From: Agapetus fuscipes
Lineage: Eukaryota > Arthropoda > Insecta > Trichoptera > Glossosomatidae
Direction of reading: 5' to 3'
NCBI GenBank assembly: GCA_951799405.1
Contig: OX637332.1
Location: forward strand, 31,844,832-31,908,831
Length of the DNA stretch: 64,000 bases
In this document: positions 34,707-46,359 of the stretch, one piece after another
How the letters are laid out: each line of letters begins with the position of its first letter
How positions within the stretch are numbered: the stretch's first letter is position 1
Program-made: the position numbers and the translations under genes
Notes under the pieces: generated by a model
The model's database searches: none
What the model saw: only the letters and a program-made list of their open reading frames with translations
Told to the model about the DNA's origin: nothing

Positions 34707-35259
34707 CCATTTTAATTTTAAATGATTAAAAATGGACTTTCACTGTGTTAATAGATCAACACTATAAAATATATATTATCTTTCTTCTTTTTCTTTCACT
34801 GCCACAGCAAGGTATGTTACCATGGCAGTCCACACCTCATATATATATATGTAGGTACAGAATAGCATGCCCGGCAGTGCCTTCCATGGAGTGTTTTGGT
34901 ATTCGGAATGTTGCGTCATTAGACTTAGATAATATGTCAAAGCTGTCCGTCAGAGACCAGGAGCGGTCTGATCAATACTACACTGAGTGGTTTATGCCAG
35001 CTGACGTCTTATCAATCCATTATCAATAATTAATAGCTGAATTAACTGCCGGGGCACAAAGGTAAGCGTAATGGATCATTTGCATTCGTAATGTTCAGGA
35101 GGACAAATCAATTTGTGCTTACAAAGAATAATAAAACATGTGTTTGCACTGTTAATCAGGGACGAACACTCCACAGAGCCAAAATAAGGCAAGCAAGGGA
35201 ATGTCTCAAACAGTTTACTTTGTGCCAAGTACCCCTAAGTTTACACCTTGCGTAAATAC
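34707..35259. other. No gene seen
   Basis: It begins with 'ctttcactgtgttaatag', similar to wording after other inverted repeats here. A 94-codon ORF (34745-35029) has no recognised domain. Confidence 0.35.
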
Positions 35260-35262
35260 TTA

Positions 35263-35500
35263 GGGCCTGTTGCACCAAACTCCAATCAGACAAAAATCAA
35301 AATGAAGTGTGATTTCTCCCATCAAATCAAAAATTTGGTTGCATATACGTAATCAGCTGATGTGCATCATCTTCCCTGTTCAGATTCCATCATATTATTA
35401 CCCATTTCCAAGAAAAATTTAGCCGATGTCCTTACCAGAATTAGGTAATCAAATTTGATGTGTCAATTAAATATAGATTAGTGATTAGTGCAACAAGCCT
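35263..35500. mobile_element. Harbinger-like MITE
   Basis: The left end 'gggcctgttgcaccaaactc' and the reverse complement of the right end 'aggcttgttgcactaatc' are imperfect terminal inverted repeats, 11 of the first 13 bases matching. TTA occurs immediately outside both ends (35260-35262 and 35501-35503), the TWA target duplication expected of PIF/Harbinger elements. Length 238 bp, no coding capacity. Confidence 0.75.
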
Positions 35501-35506
35501 TTAACC

Positions 35507-35613
35507 ATAAAATACCTTGCAGCTTTTGACGCATTTGGCTGAGATAGTAGTGACATTGGCAAAGTTAACAGTACGGTTGGTCAGTCTCATATAAACCTAC
35601 ATGTAAGTAAAGA
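35507..35613 (-). mobile_element. LINE 3'-tail fragment, diverged
   Basis: 'gtgacattggcaaagttaac' and 'gtacggttggtcagtctcat' mark the first third of the tail repeat. The remainder is missing, and the MITE at 35263 abuts it. Confidence 0.7.
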
Positions 35614-37343
35614 AACAGTTCATTAATTAACAACATTGAGCCTCAGGTTCGTTCAACAATCTAGGCGTCATTCTCTGCACTTGGAATAAACATGAATGTG
35701 AAAAATGAAGACGAGGAAAATGACACAGAAAGTAAAGTAGGAGAAGCGAGTGGGGGAGTGGGGGGAGTGGGGGAGTGAGCTGTAGGTTCCACATAACGAG
35801 AAGAGAACTTCAAAATAAGATTTCTAAAATGCGAGAACGGCCTCTCTTTATATTTATGAGAGTAATAAAGTGTGCCGGCTTGTGTAGAGAAAGCTGACGA
35901 TCAGAGCCTGGAAGAGGTGAGGAAGTGGAGGAAAAGGAATACTACGAGGAGCTGGGGGGGGGAAGGGGTATGTGCAGGAGAAAATACTGATTATATGAAA
36001 GGTACCAAAACATCATTTCAGTAGATGTATCCGTATGTGTTTTTGTAAAAGAAGAAAAAAACACGAACTAGTTTACTTACAATTTAAAACCATCGACTTA
36101 TACACATTTCATCGATAAAAAATATATTGAATTCCATTCGAAAGAAGTGTGTTAATGTATCTCTAACTGCATGAGTAGGTACATTATTTAACTTATAAAT
36201 ATTATTAAAATATTTATAAGTTTTATTTCTCTGGTCATGAAATTTCTAAATAGCGATAATGTTTTAAAATGTGAACTTAAGCAATACGACTCATAGTCAA
36301 ATAAACGGTAGTTTTATATTGTTGGTATTTTCCAATTTTAGCTATGAACATAATAACTCTAAAATATTTGGGCCGGCATTAAAACAAAAGTATTTTATAT
36401 ATAGAATGCAGAAATTATTAAATAATTAACAAAAGTCATTGCTCGTTCCCTGCCTAAATTGAATTTTCCATACAAAAAACTTTTCATCCGCGGATCATTT
36501 GTGATACAAAAAGTTTGTGAATAATAAATTAGGATAATAATGGAAATGAAAGGGAGAATTTTCTAAAGAGTAAACTTCGTATATAGATTTGTATGTAGGT
36601 ATCGTTATGTGTTTACGCGGGTTAAGTTTATTAAAAGCTGCGGTGTATTTATTTCATACTAAATACTATTATGGTTCAGAGCTACATTTGCACAGTATCT
36701 TATAATGGGCGATTGATTTTTCTAGCTACATGGGATTTCGGTTTTTCATTTTTACTATAAAAGATCATTCTCAAAACATGGAGAATCGCTACTTGCAATA
36801 TTTTACCAGAACTTTCGATTCAACCAATCTCTACAAATGCAAATCATTATCAAACACTAGTTATGTCTCAACTGATAAACCTAAGCGTCTGCTCACTTCT
36901 AGAGAGACCATTACACTAACACAATCACACTACCACACAATATCCTGCATATTCACAACAGTAGGTATATTGTATACTCACATAAGCCCGCTTACAAACA
37001 TATGGAGGACTTTTTCTTATGTGTAAAGTGTTTGACGTCTTTTCGTAACAGAGACGAGCAGTTCCTATAAGTAGAAAGAAGGAAAATGGCGCGCTGAAAA
37101 CTGCGATATCTTACTTGCAAAAAGTGACGAGTTTATGACGTAAGGCGTAAGATATTCTATGTTACAATACGAGTGTTATAGTTATGTAAGAGAAAATGCA
37201 AGGGAGACGCAGTGCAAGAAGCAGTGAAGTTAAGAATCATAATGCCACATCCCAGAGGGAGTTACATCGGCATTTATATTATCACAGAAGGAAGACACAA
37301 GATCACTCTCCACAACAACTGTCGAGAATACCTACGTCTAAAA
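35614..37343. other. AT-rich stretch with G-rich runs, no gene seen
   Basis: It contains 'gagtgggggagtgggggg'-type purine repeats at 35745-35778, a G run at 35953, and a 14-bp perfect hairpin at 36190-36222 ('aacttataaatatt' arms). No element assigned. Confidence 0.4.
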
Positions 37344-37602
37344 TAATCTAAAATCTAAATCTAAGTTGGAAACATATATATCATTTGAGATTCATATTAC
37401 GCGTATTCCTATAAGCAGACACGTATAAGTTTGCGCTTACATATCCCGCGTGTGGACTTACAACGTAAAAAAAAAACAATCTATATTATAAGCCCTGCTA
37501 CTCTTGCCGACCTTTCCTGAAACAGGGGTGACATTGGCAAAGTTAACCATCTTTTTACAGTATGGATGATCAGCCTAGATTACCATCCTATAGGTAAAGG
37601 AA
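37344..37602 (-). mobile_element. LINE 3'-tail copy
   Basis: It runs from 'atctaaatctaagttggaaa' to 'taccatcctataggtaaagg'. Confidence 0.9.
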
Positions 37603-38354
37603 TACAAAGAATAATGTCTCTGAATATTGTGTACGCAGTTTTCTAAGCGAAGGATCAAATGCAGATCTGGTTCCAGCTTCCAACAAACACTAGCATAACT
37701 TTGTTCCATATCTTGTCTTATTTTATTACAATTATGGGCTATAATTCCACATTTCAAAATAAGCTGTTTTTGAGGCTTGTAAAGGCGGTGTTGTTCAAAA
37801 TAAAGATGATCGAAAAATATTCTCCTAGATTACACTAGAAAAAGTAATTAATATACAAACTTTTCAATTTTAGGATTCATGCATCCCGAGTTTGTCGTAC
37901 TTGTATACAAAACCAGGGGTCTGGAACAAACAAAGAAGCAGGGAAATTCATAGTAGTTGATGCAAGGCTGGTCATTTTACCTGTGAAAATACATGGGTTT
38001 CAGTGAATGAAAGAAACTTTTATTTGATAAATTTGTAGCAACAGGCCTTTCGTCCACTGTGCATTGAATTAATGCACTGGATTAGATAAGAGAGGGCTGC
38101 GTAGTTATTATTTACAGTAATCGCTGATGCAGGTATTAACATTATCGGCGCCCACCTTTCCTCGGCATGGATTTAGCGATGCAAAGTTTATTCGTCAAAC
38201 GATATCGCAGCGGCCGATGACGAAATGCCAATTTGCTGAATGAAACGAGCTCGGGCGGAATCCGTGTTTGCCGGGAAGTAAACTATTCCATGCGCGGCGC
38301 CACTAGATGCGGTTACTAGCGCGCGTTTCGACTTACTCGTATAAAATGTCGATC
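37603..38354. other. No gene seen
   Basis: The segment 38145-38340 is less AT-rich and unique in the window. No function is visible. Confidence 0.35.
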
Positions 38355-38830
38355 ATCTAATCTAATCTAATCTATCGATTTATTTTAATTAATAGTTACG
38401 AACCGTTTCGACCTTATTGGTCCATCATCAGGTAAGAGTTCAATCGAATAGGTCGAAAACTTTCGTAATTATTAATTAAAATAAATCGATATTTGAGAAA
38501 AGAAACAGTGTTCATTAGATTTTTTTTTCTAAAATATAAAAATCAATCAATATAAATTACCACAGTGTTAATACACAAACCATAAGAAATTCAATCGAAT
38601 CTAAGTTGTAAGGATATGTTACATTGGGGATTCACATTCTCACAAGCAGACGCGTATAATTTTGCGTTTAAACATGCCGTATGTGAACCTACAACATAAA
38701 AACCCAAATCTAAAATGGACATACCTACACCCTGCAACTCTTGCCGTCCTTTCCTGAAAACGGAGTGACATTGGCAAAGTGAATATTTTTTTACAGCATG
38801 GTTAGTCAGCCGCATACCAACCAAATAGGA
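38355..38830 (-). mobile_element. LINE 3'-tail copy split within its pentamer tail
   Basis: Pentamer units (38355-38373) are separated from the rest of the tail ('aatctaagttgtaaggatat', from about 38597, to 'gccgcataccaaccaaatag') by the inverted-repeat unit at 38374-38596. Confidence 0.75.
38374..38596. repeat. Inverted-repeat unit with CTGATGA...GAAAC motif
   Basis: Arms 38374-38414 and 38450-38490 are reverse complements at 37 of 41 positions. Between them, on the minus strand, lies CTGATGATGGACC-aataa-GGTCGAAAC (38431 back to 38405), followed by 'ggttcgtaact', which offers a GUA triplet after a short potential stem. The distal part (38491-38596) contains 'gaaacagtgttcatt' and a poly-T run. 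Confidence 0.8.
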
Positions 38831-39387
38831 ACTAATCAAGTAATTTAAAAAAAAAAAAAAAAAAAAATTCACTCTGTGAATGCAGTAACTCTAGAATTTT
38901 TTAATAAATAAACGTTAGATGAAACCCAACAATAGACCAAACCCTAAAAAATAAAAAAATAAAAATTTTACAAGGACTGCGTTAATGTTTCTGAGAACTT
39001 TTTCTCGCCGTGTCGGATAAGATTGAGGATCGTAGAAAAGGTAGTAAAAATAGCTTTTCTAGTGTATAAATATACAAGCCATGGGCTGGCTTACATCCGT
39101 AGAGGAACTGTTCTTCACTGGTCGTCACTATTAGAAAGATCTGATTGAATACCTACTTGATGAAGAAGAACTTAAAATTAACCGGAGAGAAAATAAACTA
39201 TTTTTTTTTAGTTTGAGTTATATATTTACTTTTGAAAACTGTTTTCAAGCAGATAAGTGCCCGAACTATAAAATATCGCGCGAATTCCCTTCAATGGAGT
39301 AGAAACAAAAAAAGTGGACAAAAATAGATAGCTCACCAATGGTCCTGTGTATTTTTCTGATTTTACGCAACATAGATAAATTTATAT
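38831..39387. other. Flank with poly-A run, no gene seen
   Basis: A run of about 22 A (38848-38869) is followed by 'ctctgtgaatgcagtaactc', matching 25853. Confidence 0.4.
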
Positions 39388-39657
39388 ACCGGTCCGTTGT
39401 CTAGTGGTTAGCGTTTCGGGCTCGTAAATGGATGATTGTGGATTCGAATCCCGGCGGACCACAAAAATATTAACATTTATATTTTCAAATATACTATTCG
39501 CTAGGTAGAAAATTTCATATAATTTTATCAAACACCGGTCACGAAAGGTCCATCCAGCCTCTTAGAAAGTGGGTATTGCTTAAGAATTGACGCTTTCTAC
39601 AGCAACGACCAAGCTCACAGAGGGCCTTTGAGAGGTGTGATTCACACAACAAAAGTG
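39388..39657 (+). mobile_element. SINE2, near full-length, tRNA-derived
   Basis: The head 'accggtccgttgtctagtgg' carries an A box. 'ctcgtaa' sits where the anticodon loop would be, suggesting a Thr(CGT)-type ancestor. The B box is 'ggattcgaatccc', and 'ggcggacc' can close the acceptor stem. Next come an AT-rich spacer and the body 'ggtccatccagcc..gcgctttctacagcaacgacc'-type sequence, ending with 'tgtgattcacacaaca'. The best SINE2 example in the window. Confidence 0.85.
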
Positions 39658-40000
39658 GTGACCAAAGAAATCAAATATAGGTACGCATGTGGAATTTACC
39701 CATTGATGTTGTTTACTGGGAGCAGAGTAACATGAAGTTGTTTGTATCCAGTGCGATCTCGAAGTGTTTATTGTAGCAGGCGTCAGCGCAGTTGCAATCA
39801 ACCTTGTCTGCTGTAGTCGCTGAGTTGCGAGCACCACTGCGCCCTAGGCAGCGGAGCGCTTTGTTGATACATCAACTGGGTTAGCCGAGGAAAATGGTTT
39901 ACGACGACTGCGCCAATCCGCTCTTATTACATATCGAAGCGAAAAGAAACGAATTAAAGTAAGCTCGCTCCTCACAGAGTACTTTTATTTGCGTATAAAC
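39658..40000. other. No gene seen
   Basis: Nothing recognised between the SINE2 and SINE1 copies. Confidence 0.4.
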
Positions 40001-40325
40001 GCAAAAAACGCAACTAAGCTACACATATAGTGTAGCTCCTTGCCGCTTTATCCCCGAAGGGGTCGCATATGGCTAGTGAACCTGATTATTTTTACAGGTA
40101 AGGGGGTCGGCCTTACGCAAACCACTTCAGTGAAGTGGGGGGTTTCCCAGCTCCCGAGGGGGCTGGTACTCATTTCTTGTGGAGGCTGAGCAAGCCTTCC
40201 CGGTTTTATTATGGAGTTTGAAATAAACATCTAAACAGAAAATCGTTTCTGACACCCTCGGCGGGATTCGAACCCGAACTCACGCGGTAGGATGCAAGCA
40301 CTCTAGCAAATGAGCTATTGATCGG
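40001..40325 (-). mobile_element. SINE1 copy
   Basis: Near full-length on the minus strand. Tail 'gcaactaagctacacatata', body with 'accacttcagtgaagtgg' and 'cagctcccgagggggctgg', B box as 'gggattcgaaccc', end 'gagctattgatcgga'. Confidence 0.92.
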
Positions 40326-40490
40326 ACATTTATTTAATACAAACACAATTACTACGCATGAACCTAAATCCATGGATATATAAGGCATGACTATTAACTC
40401 CATGCCTAAATCAATAACGGTGGATAAACCAGATAATCCAGGGGCCGCAAAGCCGATGGTCCGTTTAGCAGGAAGGTTTTCAAATGGTAT

Positions 40491-40786
40491 TCGGTCAGTA
40501 GCTCAATTCGTTGTATGTGCTTGCTTTCAATGTCACAGGGCTCGAGTTAGATCCCCATCAAGGGTGTCAGATATGGTATCCCGTTTTGATGTTTGGTTTT
40601 TAACCCAAGTTAAAACACCAGCAAGGTTTACTCAGCATCCACAAAAAAGAAAAACCTGCCCGCCCAGGAGCAGTGGGAAGCGTACCTTGTCTTACCTGTG
40701 AAAAAAGTTACTTTTGACACATACGGCTTCTTTGCGAACAACACGGCAAAAAGTTTACTGTATGTGCTGGTTAGTTGCGTTTTTTG
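40491..40786 (+). mobile_element. SINE1 copy, old
   Basis: Plus-strand copy with a degenerate head ('tcggtcagtagctcaattcg') and body ('aaggtttactcagcatcc', 'ttagttgcgttttttg'). The 40001 copy faces it head to head, about 165 bases away. Confidence 0.8.
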
Positions 40787-41699
40787 AAAACAAACAAATG
40801 ACATGGCTTGGTAAAAGTCGCAGAAATCACTGGTTGAACTGATTTAATCTGAAGATTGTGGAAGGGAAATGCTGAAAAAATGTTTAAGGTTTTATTTTGT
40901 AAGAAGAGATGTGACACAAGGAATACGCGATGTTAGGCGTTTGTGTTAAATTAAAATATACCTCTGCAACTAAGATTGTGTTGTTTATTTTTAATCAACT
41001 CTACTGATAACTCTACGTTTTCATGTATGTGATATTTATGTTAAGTACGTCAGATAAAACCTTAATCCGAAATCATTAAGCAATGAAAAGGAACAGTCAC
41101 ACCAGTTGCGGTGTGGATGTCATTCGGGTCCAAACCCCAGCGCGGGGAGGGGCCATGTAAGGTGATTGCGCTCATTATTGGACGCAACGAGGGTCAACAA
41201 AAAATGTTGATTGTTAAAAAATTATTTTTTTAACGAACTTAATCAGGGAGAGCTTGCAGAGCTTTCTTTCAGACGCCAGTTTAGTTGATAGAGTGACCAT
41301 TCTCCGAACTAAAAGAATTGTATTCAGAACTGAGGATACTGTTGTGATTTACTTTATACAACTTCGATTAAAATCATTTATTTAGGGTTCACTCACATTT
41401 GGTTCACAGGGTTCACAGTCTATCTCGCTTATCGGCTCAGGTACTAGTCCGCCTTCAAAGCATTGTCACCTCAATTTATAGGTGTATAAGGGCTACTTTG
41501 GCATACGCCAGACCATGCTAGAATCTTTTTAATTAGAAGCTTCGAGCGAACACCAGTGCAACCATCCAAATACCTACATCTAAACACACACACAAGTAAG
41601 TAAAAACACACAGTCACACAATCATGAGTAAACATACACTGACATACAATCACACATTCGTAACAATATCTAGACATGATTTTCCTTTTCAAGGAAAGA
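40787..41699. other. No gene seen
   Basis: It includes a weak tRNA-like B-box word ('gggtccaaacccc', about 41128) and 'ctctgcaactaagattgtg' at about 40962, which may be a stub of a LINE tail. No supported gene. Confidence 0.3.
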
Positions 41700-41789
41700 A
41701 ATTTGTTAGCGTGAACCTACACGTGTCTACTTAAGGGCATGCATTTAACTAAATGTAAATATGCCCTTGTAACTTAGATTTAAGATTAA
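41700..41789 (+). mobile_element. LINE 3'-end fragment
   Basis: 'tgttagcgtgaacctacacg' to 'gtaacttagatttaagatt'. Only the last 90 bases. Confidence 0.8.
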
Positions 41790-42469
41790 AATTTGGTATT
41801 TCAGTTTCAAAGCTTACTTAGAGTTCTCTAGAAAATGACCATTCATGTATTTCTTCTGAAGCAGATATAACTACTACTTACTTAGGTTGAAATTGAGCTT
41901 TGAAAATAACTAGGATGCAGACACCAATGTTACCCTGCTTAGATATAGAAATAATAAGTTACTTTAATACACACGGATGCTGCTATCAATATTGTTTGAA
42001 TAAAGGTTTTTTTTTATAAAGTTTGGATGGCATGTTATAATGTGTCCAGAGCCTGTGTTTACCGACAGCACGCAGGAAATGAAATCGAACTCGCAGTTTT
42101 CAATTGAAACATAAGATAAGCAGGGGCGCTCACCCTGGGACTCGCAGTATTGGAAAACTGCGGTCTGGAATAAAGGTGTACCGAGGCTTAATGCCCCATA
42201 ACAGCAAACAATTAACAAAAATAAGCCACTTGTTTTTACGGATTTTTAATATTTTATTCGATAAAAGGTTTATTCAGGTTTTAGTGCTACTTCTATGGTT
42301 ATTATATTATAAAGATTAGGTATTATCGGAGACTTTTCAAACATGATGCCTTTGAGTTATTTCCCAACTATGCTCTTCCTCGTCTATGTAATGGATTTAT
42401 ATGTGATTAACCAAGATTATATAAGTTAAAAAAAACCTTCTAATTTTTACAATAAAGTGTTTAACTTCT
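41790..42469. other. No gene seen
   Basis: Short ORFs on both strands at 41964-42319 have no motif. Confidence 0.35.
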
Positions 42470-42600
42470 CACGGCACTATCTCCGAAGAAATAAGATCAG
42501 CGTGGGAGACTTACTTGTGTACACAGGTAAGGAAGCCAGTCTTACGCTAATCTCTTCAGTGAAAAGTATTTTTTCTTTGTCCGTGAAAGAGATGGCTTTC
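42470..42600 (-). mobile_element. SINE1 3' fragment, old
   Basis: 'ctcacggcactatctccgaa', 'cacaggtaaggaagccagtc' and 'ttacgctaatctcttcagtg' line up with the 3' half of SINE1 at reduced identity. The head is missing. Confidence 0.65.
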
Positions 42601-42623
42601 ATTCCATATTTAGGGACAGTAAG

Positions 42624-42868
42624 CCTTGACTTATAGGTTGGTATGAGGCTGACCACCCATACTGTAAAAAATGGTTCACTTTGCCAATGTTACCCCTGTT
42701 TCAGGGAAGGTCGGCAAAAGTTGTGGGGCTTATGTTCATTTGAGGTTTGAATTTTATTTGTAAGTACACATTCAGCATTTGTAAGCGCGAACTACACTTG
42801 TTGGTTTGTGGGCTTACATCTGAGAGCTTTAAATGAATATATCCTTGCAACTTAGATTATAGATTATT
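42624..42868 (+). mobile_element. LINE 3'-tail copy, 'agattata' subtype
   Basis: Full repeat, almost identical to 18192-18437. The close pair shows this subtype spread recently. Confidence 0.94.
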
Positions 42869-43054
42869 ATATTTTTATAAGCCTTATAGAGAAGTAGTTG
42901 TCTGATACCCTTGTATCAAACCATAAATAACATGACTCAGAAAGCTAACATAGCAATGAACAGTTTTATTTCCGTGAACATTTTAGCACAGTATAGCTTG
43001 TCTTGTGTGGTTGCCTAAAGAAGGCCTGTTCCTCTACAAATGTAGGTGTATTGT

Positions 43055-43076
43055 TATGTTATTTTAAAATAACATA
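43055..43076. repeat. 22-bp perfect palindrome
   Basis: 'tatgttattttaaaataaca' plus 'ta' reads the same on both strands. It lies just before the GC-rich segment. Confidence 0.85.
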
Positions 43077-43099
43077 GAAAGAACAATCTCGAAGTGTAC

Positions 43100-43530
43100 A
43101 GTGTGTTTTGTGGGCCGAACGGAGCCAAACGGTCACGGAAGCGGCCGAACTGCGCCGTGCGAACTAATCGGGCCGTCGCTCATCAGTTCTCGGCAAGAGG
43201 TGAACAGAGTCAGACGTCGGCGACCAAGCACCAAGTGGTGCAAGAGGGGGCATTACCATGAAGCTCCCTCCTCCCCATCTACTTGGATTTCCTGCCAGAA
43301 AGGCACCCGCCTCGAAGACTAGAGACAGGGGCATAGGAGCGCCCACCCAGGGGCTCCAACGTGTGGAGGCGTCCGCCTCGTGAGCCGCCGCTAGCCTGGA
43401 GCGCTGCCCCAGGCCTTCAGTTCGGAACTCCAGTCAACAGAGTAGGGAGTGTTTTAGTGACAAGGTGTAGGTCGGGCCATTCCCTTATTTCCCCTTTTTC
43501 CCCCATATTACTAAAGTAAATAAACCCTTA
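43100..43530. other. GC-rich segment ending with poly-A-signal-like AATAAA
   Basis: Abruptly GC-rich, unlike its flanks, with short ORFs on both strands, ending in 'taaataaacccttatttg'. The composition and the terminal AATAAA resemble an LTR, but no second copy or flanking duplication is present in the window. Unclassified. Confidence 0.35.
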
Positions 43531-45260
43531 TTTGTTCATGTTAAACTTATCTTTTAAATATACAATCCTTCCCAAAATACAAGTAAGCAACACAAGGAAA
43601 GAACCCCACGCCCTGAGAGTGATGCTGATGATAGATAGCCGGAGTAAGTATCCTGTAGGTACATCCTGGAAGGTACCTTTTCATTGTAAACATAACAGTA
43701 TCCACGAAACTATATTTTTAAAATTTCTTTATTTTCTTTAGTTTACTTTTTACTTCTATAAAGCCAAATGAATTTGCTAGATTCTAGATAAAAGCATGCC
43801 ATTACTCAAATATGATTATTCTAGAGTTCGATTATTTCCGTGGTGCATAAAATTTAGCTCTATCTCCCGTAAATATGTTCAGCTCTCATTTTTCCCTGGA
43901 AAATAAATGAAACCGATTTAAACCAAATTAAGGTATTTCAGTACATTATTTGTTTAGGTAATAAATATGCTAGTAAACGAAATGGGAAATGGGAAATGTT
44001 TTAAGCTATGATGGGTTTTATGGCAGCGACATCCAAAATGAGCATTCGGTTTCAGTTGTCGCAAACATTTTTTATTCCACAGCGCGCCAAAGTGCGTCTC
44101 TTGTACAAAATTTAATCTTACAACAGTATTTGCATTAAAGCGTGCTAAATACATTATTGCACAGCTCACTATTTTTAGACAATTGATTGCCTTTTCGCTG
44201 CCTTAGTTCTTGTTTACCGTACACGCCATTGAGAAAATTTTACATGAGCAATGTTTGCATGTGTACTGGACCAATGTGTCTTATAAAAACAAGAAATTTA
44301 TTTAAAAGAACTCTCACATTATCGAGTTTTACGGTTTTTCTTAGCTCAAATTGTGTAGAATTTGATTCATAAGACAACTGCATGAAAAAGTAATATTTGA
44401 CAAGATTGGCGTATACAGCAAACAAGAACTGGGGGAGCGTTTTGTCAACCGTATTGTTTTTTTTTTTAAGTTCGACAATACGCTTCATTTTTCTGTGAGC
44501 AACTGACTCTCAACCACTGGTCTAACTATCCATCCCCAATCGCGATCCACCTGCCAAACAATTCAATCTAAAACTCCATTTTGTTTACTGCACTCTCTGT
44601 TCCCAGTCACACAAAACACAAAACGCCGCGTCAGCGCGCGAGACAGCAAAACCTCAAACCAGCAGGCACTCGAGCGCGACGTATCAATCAGCTCTCCATA
44701 CACTGCCAGCATTTGCTTGCACTAGTCGTGAACCTGGAATACACTAAATCCAGATGTCGTAGTATTTTGAAAAGCTTATACAAGCATTTTTTTTCACAAA
44801 TGCATGCAAGTTTTTTGGATTATTTAAAAAAAAAACTTTTACTTTTAAAAAAAAATACCAAAAAATGTGAAAAGTTTTTCAAATTTACAAAACTGGTTTC
44901 TCGTTTGTATTTAAAAAAATATATATAAGCAACTTAAACGTAAATCCAAGGTCACTACTCATCATCGTGCTGTTATTCTTCTTACTAAGCAATCCTTAAC
45001 ATCAAAATACAATAACATCGCTGATAAAACATACAAATTACATCTTACAAGAGGCGCTAGAAAATACAAAAGCCTTTTTTGCTTTCGAGTACTATTTTCT
45101 TCTTTCTTTCCAAAAAATATTCTTTGTGAGTCGTTCATCATCAATTATTTTTAACTGCTTTAACCGTCTCATCAAATTTTATTGCACATCTTCTTTAACG
45201 TTCTCTTCGCGAGCATAACAATGTAGATTAAACGACTCGAGGATATTGGAACAGGACAAC
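43531..45260. other. AT-rich stretch, no gene seen
   Basis: A 115-codon ORF (44581-44928) ends in K-rich low-complexity sequence and is not convincing. Nothing else recognised. Confidence 0.4.
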
Positions 45261-45606
45261 GCAACTACGCAAAAAAAACGCAACTAAGCTACACATATAG
45301 TGTAACTTCTTGCCGCGTTATCCCCGAAGGGGTCGCATGTGGCGAGTTGAACCTATTTATTTTTACAGGTAAGGGGGCCGGCCTTACGCCAACCACTTCA
45401 ATTGAAGTGGTGTTTTCCCAGCTCCCGAGAGAGCTGGTACTCAATTCTTGTGAAGGCTGAGTAAACCTTGCCGGCATTATTATTTTGGGGTTTGAAATAA
45501 ACACCGAAACGGGAAATCATTTCTGACACCCTCGCGCTCGGTGGGATTCGAACCCGAGCTCACGGCATGGAATGCAAGCACTCTACCAACTGAGCTATCG
45601 ACCGGT
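45261..45606 (-). mobile_element. SINE1, full-length
   Basis: Tail 'acgcaactaagctacacata', body with the palindrome 'accacttcaattgaagtggt', B box as 'gggattcgaaccc', and A-box region 'accaactgagctatcgacc'. Its 5' edge abuts the hairpin at 45609. Confidence 0.94.
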
Positions 45607-45608
45607 CT

Positions 45609-45646
45609 ATTCCATTCTGTCCGGTATCGACCGGACAGAATGGAAT
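45609..45646. repeat. 17-bp perfect hairpin at the SINE1 edge
   Basis: Arms 45609-45625 and 45630-45646 are exact reverse complements around a 4-base loop (atcg). The loop and the first bases of the right arm ('tatcgaccgg') repeat the SINE1 terminal sequence, so the structure seems to have formed at the insertion junction. Confidence 0.9.
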
Positions 45647-46137
45647 AAAAGTGCAAAACATGAAAGAGCAGGAGACGTTACTTTTTCTAAGTCAAGAGAT
45701 CGTTCAGGTTCTCGTTTGAGGGCCTTTTTGGCTTTTTGGTCTACACAAAGGCATCCTTGAGGCCACTGTAGACTTGTGGCGGGTTATTTGACGTGAGGCG
45801 CAAGGAAGTGGTGGGAGCGGAAGCTATTAAAGAGCATGGCGACTGTGAGCGCGGTTACAATATGGCTTTTATGAAAAACTACACCATTTATGAATGTGTA
45901 AAATTATATTCGGGATTTAATTCAAAGTAGAAGAAATGTAGGGTCTTGCAAGGCATGAAGAACCCTCAAGCTCTCCTGATTAAATGTAAAGAACGGATGG
46001 ATTGTTTTTTTGTGTGATTAGTATAGTGATATATCGATAGCTTAAAGGTAAAACTGAATAAGTGACACATAAAGCTAACATGGGTTTCTAGGATAAATGC
46101 AATTCTCTCAAAAAGTGCCGTTCCAAAAAATGAACGT
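45647..46137. other. No gene seen
   Basis: Unique-looking sequence without a supported ORF. Confidence 0.4.
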
Positions 46138-46290
46138 TCGCAACTAAGCTACACGTGTAGTGTAACTTCTTGCCTGCGTTATCCTCGAAGATGTTGCATG
46201 TGGTGATTTGAGACCTATTTATTTTTTACGGCTAAGGGGGCCGGCCTCTACTGGCCTCGCCGATGTTTATTTTGGATTTGAAATAAAGAA
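46138..46290 (-). mobile_element. SINE1 copy with large internal deletion
   Basis: 'tcgcaactaagctacacgtg' and 'gctaagggggccggcct' join directly to 'gatgtttattttggatttg'. Most of the body and the tRNA head are missing. Confidence 0.8.
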
Positions 46291-46359
46291 CGTAGATTGA
46301 CCAAAAGTGATATCGAAATATTGTAATTGTAATTAATATTCAAAGTGAATTGTATTTCA

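Noticed and set aside
39388..39460. Functional tRNA gene
   Set aside because: The A and B boxes and part of the acceptor stem are good, but the anticodon arm is broken and a SINE body follows. It is a SINE2 head.
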